A DNA stretch of 64,000 nt from Mesorhizobium sp. (lineage in GTDB: Bacteria > Pseudomonadota > Alphaproteobacteria > Rhizobiales > Rhizobiaceae): contig NZ_SUGA01000003.1 in the NCBI RefSeq assembly GCF_004963255.1, positions 294,514 to 358,513 of the forward strand, read 5' to 3'. Below, one piece after another: positions 27,102-35,702 of the stretch. The position numbers and the translations under genes were made by a program. Position 1 is the first letter of the stretch; the number at the start of each line of letters is the position of its first letter. The notes beneath the pieces are model-generated. The model saw only the letters and a program-made list of their open reading frames with translations. It was not told the DNA's origin and did no database searches.

Positions 27102-28487
27102 TCACCGGGTCAGAGCATCGAGGATGCGCGCCCAGGACCGCTGTCCCTTGTGGAAGGAGGTCAGTTCGTATTTCTCGTTCGGCGAGTGGATGCGGTCGTC
27201 GTCGAGGCCGAAACCGACCAGCAGCGATTCCATGCCTAGATAGGTCTGGAAATCACCGACCACGGGGATGGAGCCGCCACCGCCGGTGGTGATAGCCTGC
27301 TTGTCCCATTCGTCGGACAGCGCGTCCTTGGCCTTGGCCAGGAACGGCGAGTCGTAGGAAAGCTGGATCGCCGGCGAGCCGCCATGCGGATGAAATTCGA
27401 CCGAGCAGTCACCGGGAATGCGCTCGCGCACGAAAGCTTGGAAGGCGGCGCGGATCTTCTTCGGGTCCTGCTTGTGGACCAGCCGGAATGACACTTTCGC
27501 CGAAGCTTCCGCCGCGATCACCGTCTTGAACCCCTTGCCGGTATAGCCGCCGACGATGCCGTTGAATTCCGCCGTCGGCCTTGCCCAGGTCATTTCGAGC
27601 ACTGAGCGCCCCTTTTCGCCGGCCGGGATGGAGAGGCCGACCGGTCCGAGGAAGGTCTCGGCGGTCTCGCCAAGGCCTTCCCAGGATTTCAGCACTTGGC
27701 TGGGCGTCTCCTCGACGCCGTTATAAAAGCCCGGGATGGTGACATGACCATCCTTGTCGTGAACGTCGGCCAGCACCTTGGCCAGGATGCGGATCGGGTT
27801 GGCGGCCGGGCCGCCATAGAGGCCCGAATGCAGGTCGCGGCTGGCCGCCTTAACGGTGACCTCCTCGCCGACCATGCCGCGCAGCGACACGCAGATCGAC
27901 GGCGTCTCGCGGTTCCACATGCTGGTGTCGCAGACCAGCGCGAAATCCGCCTTCAACTCGGCGGCGTTGGCTTCCAGGAACGGCTTCAGCGACGGCGAGC
28001 CGGATTCCTCCTCGCCCTCGAACAGGATGGTGACGCGGCACGGCAGATTGCCGTGCACCTGCTTCCAGGCGCGGCAGGCCTCGACGAAGGTCATCAACTG
28101 CCCCTTGTCGTCGGCCGAGCCCCGGCCGGTGATCACCTTGCGTCCAGGCTCGATCTCCTTGATCGACGGCGCGAACGGGTCGGTGTCCCACAATTCGATC
28201 GGATCGACCGGCTGGACGTCGTAGTGGCCGTAGAACAGGACATGCGGTGCGCCTGCCGGCCCCTCGTGATGCGCCACCACCATGGGATGTCCGGGCGTGT
28301 CGCGCACACTCGCGTCGAATCCGATCAGCTTGAGCTCGGCGACCAGCCATTCGGCGCCCTTGCGGCAGTCGGCGGCGAAGGCCGGATCGGTGGAGATCGA
28401 CTTGATGCCGAGCAGGCCGAACAGCCGCTCCAGGCTCTGATCGAGATTCTGGTCGAGACGCTCAAGGACGGGGGAGATTCTGGACAT
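27102..28487 (-). CDS. M20-family metallopeptidase (dipeptidase)
   Basis: A 461-residue zinc dipeptidase of the ArgE/DapE/CNDP class. Metal and catalytic blocks are FYGHYDVQPVDP (His, Asp), GRGSADDKGQL (bridging Asp), FEGEEESGSPSL (general base Glu) and the C-terminal HSPNEKYEL (His). The dimerisation domain lies between about residues 200 and 310. It acts in the cytoplasm on dipeptides or related amide bonds; the substrate is unknown. The ATG at 28487 was chosen; the open frame extends to 29909 but is antisense to polA. Confidence 0.9.
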   Translation of the reverse strand: MSRISPVLERLDQNLDQSLERLFGLLGIKSISTDPAFAADCRKGAEWLVAELKLIGFDASVRDTPGHPMVVAHHEGPAGAPHVLFYGHYDVQPVDPIELWDTDPFAPSIKEIEPGRKVITGRGSADDKGQLMTFVEACRAWKQVHGNLPCRVTILFEGEEESGSPSLKPFLEANAAELKADFALVCDTSMWNRETPSICVSLRGMVGEEVTVKAASRDLHSGLYGGPAANPIRILAKVLADVHDKDGHVTIPGFYNGVEETPSQVLKSWEGLGETAETFLGPVGLSIPAGEKGRSVLEMTWARPTAEFNGIVGGYTGKGFKTVIAAEASAKVSFRLVHKQDPKKIRAAFQAFVRERIPGDCSVEFHPHGGSPAIQLSYDSPFLAKAKDALSDEWDKQAITTGGGGSIPVVGDFQTYLGMESLLVGFGLDDDRIHSPNEKYELTSFHKGQRSWARILDALTR

Positions 28488-28584
28488 GCTTTTTGCCTTT
28501 CGATTTTCGCCAGACCCTAAAGGGCCACGCCGAAAACGAAAAGCCGTGATTGTTGGACCACCCCGGGCAATCGCTGCCGCAACA

Positions 28585-28733
28585 TAAAAGAAGACCGCCG
28601 TGGTGGAGGGGGAACCACGGCGGTCTTTACTCGAAACGATGCGGCAGCCCGGAGAGGGGGGATAGGCTGCCGCAGTTTGCCCGGGATAGGCGGGGGACGG
28701 GCCTTGCTCCGGACTTCGGCGAAAACTGCCGAT
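28585..28733 (-). ncRNA. Predicted trans-acting sRNA with three C-rich hairpin loops
   Basis: Read on the minus strand, three hairpins follow one another. The first has a 5-bp stem GCCCG/CGGGC (28679-28702) and loop UCCCCCGCCUAUCC. The second has a 9-bp stem GCGGCAGCC/GGCUGCCGC (28641-28673) and a loop containing CCCCCCUCUCC. The third is a perfect 14-bp stem AAGACCGCCGUGGU (28591-28627) with loop UCCCCCUCC, followed by CUUUUA, a Rho-independent terminator. C-rich loops that pair with Shine-Dalgarno sequences mark rhizobial alpha-r14 (NfeR1-like) and cuckoo sRNAs. The assignment to those families is inference from structure. Confidence 0.6.
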
Positions 28734-28739
28734 GACGTG

Positions 28740-28768
28740 TATTTGGGTCTGTGAACGTGGCGATTCAA
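28740..28768 (-). promoter_or_regulatory. Putative promoter of the sRNA
   Basis: On the minus strand TTGAAT (28763-28768) and CAAATA (28740-28745) are 17 nt apart, a reasonable sigma-70 promoter that predicts a start near 28733. This position fits the first hairpin of the sRNA. Confidence 0.45.
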
Positions 28769-28800
28769 GGGCATGAAAATTACACTTTTGTAACATGCCC
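28769..28800. promoter_or_regulatory. Nested palindrome upstream of the sRNA promoter
   Basis: GGGCATG (28769-28775) pairs with CATGCCC (28794-28800), and inside them TTACA-CTTT-TGTAA forms a second inverted repeat. It abuts the -35 element of the sRNA. It could be an operator for a dimeric regulator acting on the sRNA, polA, or both. Confidence 0.45.
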
Positions 28801-28913
28801 GTGAGCGCCCAAATTTCCGCCTGGACAGGATGTGTCAGGGGTGTTGCCCGAAGCGGTGGGTTCCTCAGCCTTTGGCATGGACCGCGAAGGCTTGCCGCGC
28901 TATCCCTGCCGGC

Positions 28914-31877
28914 ATGAAAAAAGGCGATCACCTCTTCCTCGTCGACGGCTCCGGCTACATTTTCCGCGCCTATCACGCGCTGCCGCCGCTCAACCGCAAA
29001 TCCGACGGCCTGCCGACCAGCGCCGTGCTTGGCTTCTGCAACATGGTTTGGAAGCTGATGCAGGACGCCCGCAACACGAATGTAGGCATCGTGCCGACGC
29101 ATTTCGCCGTCATTTTCGACTATTCCTCGAAGACGTTCCGCAGCGATCTCTACCCGGAATACAAGGCGAACCGCTCGGCGCCGCCGGAAGACCTGATCCC
29201 GCAATTCGGGCTGATCCGCCAGGCGACCGTGGCCTTCAACCTGCCCTGCATCGAGATGGAGGGTTTCGAGGCCGACGACATCATCGCAACTTATTGCCGG
29301 CTCGCCTGCGAGGTCGGCGCCGACACCACCATCATCTCCTCCGACAAGGACTTGATGCAGCTGGTCGGCCCGACGGTCGGCATGTACGACCCGATGAAGG
29401 ACCGCCAGATCGGCATTCCCGAAGTGATCGAGAAATGGGGCGTGTCGCCGGAAAAGATGATCGACCTGCAGGCGCTCACCGGCGACTCGGTCGACAACGT
29501 TCCGGGCGTGCCCGGTATCGGCCCGAAGACCGCGGCGCAGCTGCTGGAACAGTTCGGCGACCTTGACGGGCTGCTGGCGCGTGCCTCCGAGATCAAGCAA
29601 GACAAGCGGCGCGAGACGATCATCGCCAATGCCGACAAGGCCCGCATCTCCCGTCAGCTGGTGACGCTGAAGAATGACGTGCCGCTGAAGGAGGGACTGG
29701 ACGACCTGGTGCTGCACGCGCCGGACGGCCCGAAGCTGATCGGCTTCCTGAAGACCATGGAATTCACCACACTGACGCGACGCGTCGCCGAGGCGACCGC
29801 CACCGAGATCGGCGACGTCCAGGCTTCCGCCGTCATCGTCGAGCGCGCCGATGCCGCGCACGGCCCCGATGTCGGCGCCGGCGCGCCGCCAAGGCAGGCA
29901 GTGCCTCAATCAAACGGCGAAGCGAAACCCGCCGCGCCGGCCACGAGGGGCGAGGACGCGCCGCCGCAGGGCGACACCCCATCGCTCCTCTCGGCGCTGC
30001 GGCTGGAACAAGCCTCGGCGAGCAAGATCGATCCTTCAGCCTATGGCGCGATCCGCGACACGGCCGCGCTGAAAGCCTGGATCGCCGAGGCCCGCGAGGC
30101 CGGCATCCTCGCCTTCGACGCCGAGACCAGCTCGTCCGACCCGATGCAGGCCGATCTCATCGGCCTGTCCATGGCGATCGCGCCAGGCCGGGCCGTCTAT
30201 GTGCCGCTTGCCCACAGGAGCGGCAATGGCGACCTGCTTGGCGGCGGCATGCTGGAGAACCAGATCCCGGTCCGCGAGGCGCTGGCGCTGCTCAAGCCGC
30301 TGCTCGAGGACCGGTCCGTCCTGAAAATCGTGCAGGACATGAAATACGACATCGTCGTGATGAGCCGGCACGGCATCGAGGTCGGACCGTTCGACGACAC
30401 GATGCTCATCTCCTATGTGCTGGACGCCGGCACATCGGGCGGTCACGACCTCGCCTCGCTGTCGGAGAAGTGGCTCGGCCACGCGCCGGCGTCGAAAAAG
30501 GAACTGGCCGGATCGGGCAAGAGCGCCATCGGCTTCGACCAGGTCGATATAGAGCGTGCGACCGCCTATGCCGGCGAGCAGGCCGATCTTGCGCTGCGGC
30601 TGTGGCAATTGCTGAAGCCCCGGCTCGCCGCCAAGGGCCTCGTTTCCGTCTACGAGCGGCTGGAACGGCCGCTTGTGCCGGTGCTCGCCCGCATGGAGCA
30701 GCGCGGCATCTCGGTCGACCGGCAGATCCTGTCGCGGCTGTCGGGCGAGTTGGCGCAGGGCGCCGCCCGCGTCGAGGAAGAGATCTACGGCATCGTCGGC
30801 GAGCGCATCAACATCGGCTCGCCCAAACAGCTGGGCGACATATTGTTCGGCAAGATGGGCCTGCCGGGCGGCTCGAAGACCAAGACGGGGCAATGGTCGA
30901 CCTCGGCGCAGCTTCTGGAAGACCTCGCCGCCGAAGGCCATGAGCTGCCGCGCAAGATCGTCGACTGGCGCCAGCTCACCAAGCTGAAGTCGACCTATAC
31001 CGACGCCCTGCCCGGCTTCATCAACCCCGGCACCAACCGCGTGCATACCTCATATGCGCTCGCCGCGACCACGACAGGGCGGCTGTCGTCTTCCGATCCC
31101 AACCTGCAGAACATTCCCGTGCGCACCGCCGAGGGCCGCAAGATCAGGACCGCTTTCATCGCCGAGAAGGGCCACAAGCTGGTCTCGGCCGACTATAGCC
31201 AGATCGAGCTGCGCGTGCTTGCCCATGTCGCCGAGATCCCGCAGCTCAAGCAGGCCTTCGCCGACGGCGCCGACATCCACGCCATCACCGCGTCGGAAAT
31301 GTTCAACGTGCCGGTCGAGGGCATGCCTTCGGAGGTGCGCCGGCGCGCCAAGGCGATCAATTTCGGCATCATCTACGGCATCTCGGCCTTCGGCCTCGCC
31401 AACCAACTGTCGATCCCGCGCGACGAGGCCGGCGCCTACATCAAGCGCTATTTCGAGCGCTTCCCCGGCATCCGCGACTATATCGAAGAAACCAAGGCCT
31501 ACGCGCGCGAGCATGGCTTCGTGGAAACCATCTTCGGCCGGCGCATCCATTATCCGGAGATACGATCCTCCAACCCGTCGATCCGCGCCTTCAACGAGCG
31601 CGCCTCGATCAACGCCAGGCTGCAGGGCACCGCCGCCGACATCATCCGCCGCGCCATGGTGCATATGGAGGAGGCGCTGGAGAAGGCGAAGCTATCCGCC
31701 CGCATGCTGTTGCAGGTGCATGACGAGCTGATCTTCGAAACGGTGGAAGCTGAAGTCGAAGCGACCATTCCCGTGGTGCGCAAGGTGATGGAAAACGCGC
31801 CGATGCCGGCGGTCTCGATGTCGGTGCCGCTGCATGTCGACGCCCGGGCGGCGAACAATTGGGACGAGGCGCATTAA
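28914..31877 (+). CDS. polA: DNA polymerase I
   Basis: A 987-residue polymerase with all three domains. The 5' nuclease (1-300) has FLVDGSGYIFRAYHAL and GFEADDIIATYC. A Pro/Ala-rich linker (about 310-375) precedes the 3'-5' exonuclease with FDAETSSSDP and KYDIVVMSRHG. The polymerase has motif A DYSQIELRVLAH, the O helix RRRAKAINFGIIYGIS and motif C QVHDELIFE. All catalytic acidic residues appear intact. The length is usual for rhizobia (about 980-1000). The ATG at 28914 matches the family start MKKGDHLFLVDG; the upstream extension to 28830 is unsupported. Confidence 0.95.
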   Translation: MKKGDHLFLVDGSGYIFRAYHALPPLNRKSDGLPTSAVLGFCNMVWKLMQDARNTNVGIVPTHFAVIFDYSSKTFRSDLYPEYKANRSAPPEDLIPQFGLIRQATVAFNLPCIEMEGFEADDIIATYCRLACEVGADTTIISSDKDLMQLVGPTVGMYDPMKDRQIGIPEVIEKWGVSPEKMIDLQALTGDSVDNVPGVPGIGPKTAAQLLEQFGDLDGLLARASEIKQDKRRETIIANADKARISRQLVTLKNDVPLKEGLDDLVLHAPDGPKLIGFLKTMEFTTLTRRVAEATATEIGDVQASAVIVERADAAHGPDVGAGAPPRQAVPQSNGEAKPAAPATRGEDAPPQGDTPSLLSALRLEQASASKIDPSAYGAIRDTAALKAWIAEAREAGILAFDAETSSSDPMQADLIGLSMAIAPGRAVYVPLAHRSGNGDLLGGGMLENQIPVREALALLKPLLEDRSVLKIVQDMKYDIVVMSRHGIEVGPFDDTMLISYVLDAGTSGGHDLASLSEKWLGHAPASKKELAGSGKSAIGFDQVDIERATAYAGEQADLALRLWQLLKPRLAAKGLVSVYERLERPLVPVLARMEQRGISVDRQILSRLSGELAQGAARVEEEIYGIVGERINIGSPKQLGDILFGKMGLPGGSKTKTGQWSTSAQLLEDLAAEGHELPRKIVDWRQLTKLKSTYTDALPGFINPGTNRVHTSYALAATTTGRLSSSDPNLQNIPVRTAEGRKIRTAFIAEKGHKLVSADYSQIELRVLAHVAEIPQLKQAFADGADIHAITASEMFNVPVEGMPSEVRRRAKAINFGIIYGISAFGLANQLSIPRDEAGAYIKRYFERFPGIRDYIEETKAYAREHGFVETIFGRRIHYPEIRSSNPSIRAFNERASINARLQGTAADIIRRAMVHMEEALEKAKLSARMLLQVHDELIFETVEAEVEATIPVVRKVMENAPMPAVSMSVPLHVDARAANNWDEAH

Positions 31878-31891
31878 CTCGCACCGCGCCC

Positions 31892-32061
31892 GTAAGTGCG
31901 TCGAGATTCAGGTCAGGCCGAGCTGGAGTCGAAGACGCGCGCGAAGCGACCAAACAAGGTGGGTTCCGAGAACCGGAGCGGAGCGTACTTAAGTACGTGA
32001 GCACCGGAAGCGCAGGAAGCCGCCATTTGCAAGCCGGCCTCACCTGAATATCGGCGTACTT
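31892..32061. repeat. Dispersed palindromic element (RIME-like), copy 2
   Basis: The ends GTAAGTGCGTCGAGATTC and its partner near 32061 form inverted repeats of about 30 bp. The interior matches copy 1 at 9738, with about 27 extra bp near the left end. GTACTTAAGTAC lies at the centre. It fills the space between the convergent polA and zur genes and even touches the zur stop codon, so it may end both transcripts. Confidence 0.75.
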
Positions 32062-32464
32062 ACGCCGCCTCAGCCCTGCACTTCGCACACACCCCCCGAA
32101 ACTCGATCACCGCCTTCTTGGCCGCGAATCCAGTCGAGCGCACCCATTCGTCCAGCCGATGATCGACATCGTGGTCGGACATCTCGGTCACCTGGCCGCA
32201 ATTGTCGCAGATGGCGAAGGCGGTCATGGAATGGCTGTGATCATGCGGCTCGGCGCAGGCGACGAAGGAGTTGAGGCTTTCGAGACGGTGCACGAAGCCC
32301 GACTTCACCAGCGTGTCGAGCGCCCGGTAGACCTGCAGCGGCGCGCGGAACCCGCGCTCGCGCAACTGGTCGAGCAGCGTATAGGCGCTGAGCGGCCCGC
32401 TGGACGCCTCGAGCTTCTCGAGCACGCAGAGCTGGTTCTTGGTCAGCGCATCTCTTGCCGTCAT
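32060..32464 (-). CDS. zur: Fur-family regulator, Zur type
   Basis: A 134-residue Fur-family repressor. The N-terminal winged helix contains LSAYTLLDQLRERGFRAPLQVYRALDTLVKSGFVHRLES. The metal-binding region HDHSHSMTAFAICDNCGQVTE and the C-terminal CAKC provide the structural zinc site (two CxxC) and the His-rich regulatory site. Sequence pattern points to Zur rather than Fur or PerR. Zur represses zinc uptake genes when zinc is bound. No znu genes are in the window. Confidence 0.85.
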   Translation of the reverse strand: MTARDALTKNQLCVLEKLEASSGPLSAYTLLDQLRERGFRAPLQVYRALDTLVKSGFVHRLESLNSFVACAEPHDHSHSMTAFAICDNCGQVTEMSDHDVDHRLDEWVRSTGFAAKKAVIEFRGVCAKCRAEAA

Positions 32465-32613
32465 CTTGTTCGCCCAATCGACGCTTGCACGCGCGACCGC
32501 ATGCCAAGGACTTCAATTTCCCTTGAGATAGCGACGAACGAGTGATTTTGCCACTGTTTCCGCAGCGCGTCTCTTGAGGCACAGGTCGGGCGAGATGGTT
32601 CGCCGGCTAACCG

Positions 32614-33660
32614 CTACTTGCGCGGCGGCCCTTTACGTTCGGCCGAAGCCGCCCACAGGTTGATATCGGACTCGCGCGCGTAAGTATCGATCTCGGCAAG
32701 CTCGGCATCGGAGAACTCGAGCGCCTGGAGCGCGCCGACGCAATCCTCGACCTGTTCCGGCCGGCTGGCGCCGATCAGGGCCGTGGTCACGCGGCCCTTG
32801 CGCAGCACCCAGGCCAGCGCCATCTGCGCCAGCGTCTGGCCGCGGCGAGCGGCAATAGCGTTGAGCGCCTTGATGTTGGCAATCGACTTGTCGTTGATGA
32901 AGGCCGGCCTGAGCGACTTGCCCTGGGATGCGCGGCTGCCCTCGGGGATGCCGCCGAGATATTTGTCGGTCAGCATGCCTTGCGCCAGCGGCGAGAAGAC
33001 GATCGAGCCGATGCCCAGCCCCTCCAGCGTGTCGAGCAGCCCGTCCTCCTCGACCCAGCGGTTGAGCATCGAATAGCTCGGCTGGTGGATCAGGCAGGGG
33101 GTGCCGAGGCGCTTCAATATGTCGGCGGCTTCCCGCGTGCGCTGCGAATTGTAGGACGAGATGCCGGCATAGAGCGCCTTGCCCGAGCGCACCGCATGGT
33201 CGAGCGCGCCCATCGTCTCTTCCAGCGGCGTCTCCGGATCGAAACGGTGCGAATAGAAGATGTCGACATAGTCGAGCCCCATCCGCTTGAGGCTCTGGTC
33301 GAGGCTCGCCAGCACATATTTTCGGCTGCCCCATTCGCCGTAAGGACCGGCCCACATCTCGTAGCCCGCCTTGGTCGAGATGATCATCTCGTCGCGGTAA
33401 GGGGCGAAATGGGTGCGCAGGATCTCGCCGAACGCGGTTTCCGCCGAACCGGGCGGCGGGCCGTAATTGTTGGCGAGGTCGAAATGCGTGATGCCGAGGT
33501 CGAAGGCCTTGCGCACGATCGCCTGCTTGGTCCGGTGCGGCGTGTCGTTGCCGAAATTGTGCCACAGCCCGAGCGAGATCGCCGGCAGCTTCAGGCCGGA
33601 GCGGCCGCAGCGGTTATAGATCATCTTTTCGTAGCGGTTCTCGGCGGCGACATAGGGCAT
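32614..33660 (-). CDS. Aldo/keto reductase, YghZ-like
   Basis: A 348-residue NADPH aldo-keto reductase. The catalytic tetrad appears as FDLANNYGPPPGSAE (Asp, Tyr), ISTKAGYEMW (Lys) and FYSHRFDPETP (His). The length and N-terminus fit YghZ (L-glyceraldehyde 3-phosphate reductase) and related beta-subunit AKR14 proteins. It follows the sugar operon on the same strand, 110 bp after the Gfo/Idh gene with a hairpin between. The open frame upstream of 33660 is antisense and was rejected. Confidence 0.88.
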   Translation of the reverse strand: MPYVAAENRYEKMIYNRCGRSGLKLPAISLGLWHNFGNDTPHRTKQAIVRKAFDLGITHFDLANNYGPPPGSAETAFGEILRTHFAPYRDEMIISTKAGYEMWAGPYGEWGSRKYVLASLDQSLKRMGLDYVDIFYSHRFDPETPLEETMGALDHAVRSGKALYAGISSYNSQRTREAADILKRLGTPCLIHQPSYSMLNRWVEEDGLLDTLEGLGIGSIVFSPLAQGMLTDKYLGGIPEGSRASQGKSLRPAFINDKSIANIKALNAIAARRGQTLAQMALAWVLRKGRVTTALIGASRPEQVEDCVGALQALEFSDAELAEIDTYARESDINLWAASAERKGPPRK

Positions 33661-33734
33661 GGGAAACCTCGGGATTGGGGCAACGCGGCAACCGCCGCTG
33701 AACAGAATTGAATCGATGCTTGCCCCTAACCCTA

Positions 33735-33762
33735 CCCTCTCCCCGTCGAAACGGGGAGAGGG
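33735..33762. terminator. Hairpin between the Gfo/Idh and aldo/keto reductase genes
   Basis: CCCTCTCCCCGT and ACGGGGAGAGGG form a perfect 12-bp stem with loop CGAA. It lies 8 bp after the Gfo/Idh stop on the minus strand. No T-run is present, so it may be a processing or stabilising hairpin. The same kind of C/G-rich hairpin is common between rhizobial genes. Confidence 0.5.
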
Positions 33763-33770
33763 GTTGCCAC

Positions 33771-34913
33771 CTAGTTTTTCTTGGCCAGCAGCGCCTTCGC
33801 GTCCTTTACGCCGAGCGCGGCCGGCCGCTCGCAGCTCGTCTGCATGGCGACGTATTTGCCGCTTTCGCCGGAACGCAGGATGCCGGTCATCACATCGACG
33901 GCGTGCAGCGCCAACTCCATCGAGCAACGGTGCGGCCGTCCTTCGGCGATCGCGATCGCCATGTCGGCTAGGCCGGCGGTGCGGTAATTGGCCATCATGC
34001 CCTGGCCGTGCATCTCGTTCGGCACGCCGAACGGATGGTTCCATTTCGGCAGCTTCTTCACCGGCTTGGCCGCGTCGGTGAAGCGCACCTCGCCGCCGAA
34101 AAAATTCGGATCCGGCACGAAGACGGTGCCCAACTCGCCATAGAGCTCCATCGGCGCGTGGCCATGGCTCCAGACGTCCCAGGAGGTGTTGAGCGTTATC
34201 ACCGCGCCGTTGGCGAATTCGAGCAGCGCATGGATGGTGGTCGGCGTGTTGACCGGGATTTTTTCGCCTGCCCTCGGTTTCGACGAGATCGTACGCTCCT
34301 TCGCCGGGGTCGTCGCGAAAGCTGCCACCTGTTTCACCGGCCCGATCAGCTGGATCAGGTTGGTGACGTAGTAAGGTCCGATGTCCAACACCGGACCGGC
34401 GCCCGGCTGGAAGAAGAAGTCCGGATTGGGATGCCAGTGCTCCATGCCGTGGCCCATCACATGGCAGGTGCCGCTGGTGATCTTGCCGAGCTTGCCGCTG
34501 TCGATCAGCTCGCGCGCCAGCTGGTGCGCGCCGCCGAGGAACGTGTCCGGCGCCGAACCGATGCGCAGGCCCTTCTTCTCGGCCCTTTTCTTGAGATCTA
34601 GTCCTTCCTCGATCGACAGCACGAACGGCTTTTCGGAATAAACATGCTTGCCGGCATCGAGCACCGCTTTCGAGATTTCGTAGTGCACAGCCGGGATCGT
34701 CAGGTTGACGATGATGTCGATCTCGTCGTCCTTGAGAAGGTCGTTGACCGTCTCGGCGCGCAGCTTGAACTCCTTTGCCCGCGCCTTCGCCGCATCCATG
34801 TTGATATCCGCGCAGGCGCGCATCTTGATGCCGCGGAACAGCGGCGCCAGCGAGAAATACGCCTTCGATATGTTGCCGCAGCCGATGACGCCGACGCCAA
34901 GCTTCTCTGCCAT
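33771..34913 (-). CDS. Gfo/Idh/MocA-family dehydrogenase
   Basis: A 380-residue NAD(P)-dependent sugar or inositol-type dehydrogenase. The Rossmann loop GVIGCGNISKAYF begins the protein; YSEKPFVLSIEEGL contains the EKP motif with catalytic Lys; HWHPNPDFFFQPGAGPVLDIGPYY contains the substrate-domain Asp/His region. It is 5 bp from the isomerase/epimerase gene and belongs to the LacI-controlled operon. Probable role: oxidation of the sugar imported by the ABC system. Confidence 0.9.
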   Translation of the reverse strand: MAEKLGVGVIGCGNISKAYFSLAPLFRGIKMRACADINMDAAKARAKEFKLRAETVNDLLKDDEIDIIVNLTIPAVHYEISKAVLDAGKHVYSEKPFVLSIEEGLDLKKRAEKKGLRIGSAPDTFLGGAHQLARELIDSGKLGKITSGTCHVMGHGMEHWHPNPDFFFQPGAGPVLDIGPYYVTNLIQLIGPVKQVAAFATTPAKERTISSKPRAGEKIPVNTPTTIHALLEFANGAVITLNTSWDVWSHGHAPMELYGELGTVFVPDPNFFGGEVRFTDAAKPVKKLPKWNHPFGVPNEMHGQGMMANYRTAGLADMAIAIAEGRPHRCSMELALHAVDVMTGILRSGESGKYVAMQTSCERPAALGVKDAKALLAKKN

Positions 34914-34918
34914 TTCGA

Positions 34919-35671
34919 TTACTCCTGCCAGCTCTTGGCCGTCGCGATCGAGCGCCGGGCATAACGCTCGATGTCCTTGGGGTTGTCCTGTTCCATGACG
35001 AAATACTGCGCCGCGCTCTTGGCGCGCAATGTCTTGAAAAGACTTGCCCAGTCGATCGTGCCGTGGCCGACATCGGACCAGCCGTCCTCGTCCAGCCCCT
35101 CGCCCGGCTTGGCGATATCCTTGACGTGCACGGCGACGATGCGCTTGCCGTGTTTTTCGATCCAGGGCAGAGGATCGGCGCCGCCGCGCACCACCCAGGC
35201 GACGTCCATTTCCCAGCCGATGTCGGGTGCGGCGGACAGGATGTGGTCCTGCGGCAGCGAGCCGTCGGCAAGGGCTTTGAACTCGAAATCATGATTGTGC
35301 CATGCAAAGCCGTATCCGCCCTTCTTCGCCGTCTCGCCCACCTTGGCCAGGCGCTCGCCGAAACCGCGCCAGCCGGCGCTGTCGGAAGGACGCTGGTCGG
35401 GCATCAGATAGGGGCAGACCAGCAGCGTGATGCCGAGCGCGTCGGCGATCTTGCGCACGCCGTCGAAGTCGTTTTCCAGCGCGTCGATCGAGAAATGCCC
35501 GGTCGGCATCGCCAGCCCGTTCTTGTCGAGCTCGGCGCGGAAGGCTTTCGGGTCGTCATAGACGCCGCCGAAGCCCTCCACTTGTTTGTAGCCGAGCTCG
35601 CCGAGCATCTTCACCACGCCGTCCCATGGCTGGAAATTGCGGGCGCTGTAGAGTTGGAATGACCAGTTCAT
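34919..35671 (-). CDS. Sugar phosphate isomerase/epimerase (AP endonuclease 2 fold)
   Basis: A 250-residue TIM-barrel protein of the IolE/DTE-like superfamily. Conserved blocks are VEGFGGVYDD, FAWHNHDFEF, DIGWEMDVAWVVRGG and VHVKDIAKPG, with acidic and His residues suited to a divalent metal. It acts with the neighbouring Gfo/Idh dehydrogenase, a pairing common in inositol and keto-sugar catabolism. The ATG at 35671 matches the family start MNWSFQLYSARN and sits 31 bp downstream of the ATPase stop. Confidence 0.85.
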   Translation of the reverse strand: MNWSFQLYSARNFQPWDGVVKMLGELGYKQVEGFGGVYDDPKAFRAELDKNGLAMPTGHFSIDALENDFDGVRKIADALGITLLVCPYLMPDQRPSDSAGWRGFGERLAKVGETAKKGGYGFAWHNHDFEFKALADGSLPQDHILSAAPDIGWEMDVAWVVRGGADPLPWIEKHGKRIVAVHVKDIAKPGEGLDEDGWSDVGHGTIDWASLFKTLRAKSAAQYFVMEQDNPKDIERYARRSIATAKSWQE

Positions 35672-35702
35672 CTGTCCTGTCCGTTCGGTTGGTCCTGGGA
35701 GA

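Larger units (their letters stand above)
28488..28913. other. 426-bp divergent intergenic region between the M20 peptidase and polA
   Basis: The region has no protein gene. It holds a predicted minus-strand sRNA (28585-28733), its putative promoter, and a palindrome at 28769-28800. The remaining 113 bp before polA contain no strong ribosome-binding site. Confidence 0.6.

Noticed and set aside
28488..29909. N-terminal extension of the M20 peptidase frame
   Set aside because: It is antisense to the polA 5' region; the peptidase family starts at 28487.
33661..35307. N-terminal extension of the aldo/keto reductase frame
   Set aside because: It overlaps the Gfo/Idh and isomerase genes in another frame and has no sensible motifs.
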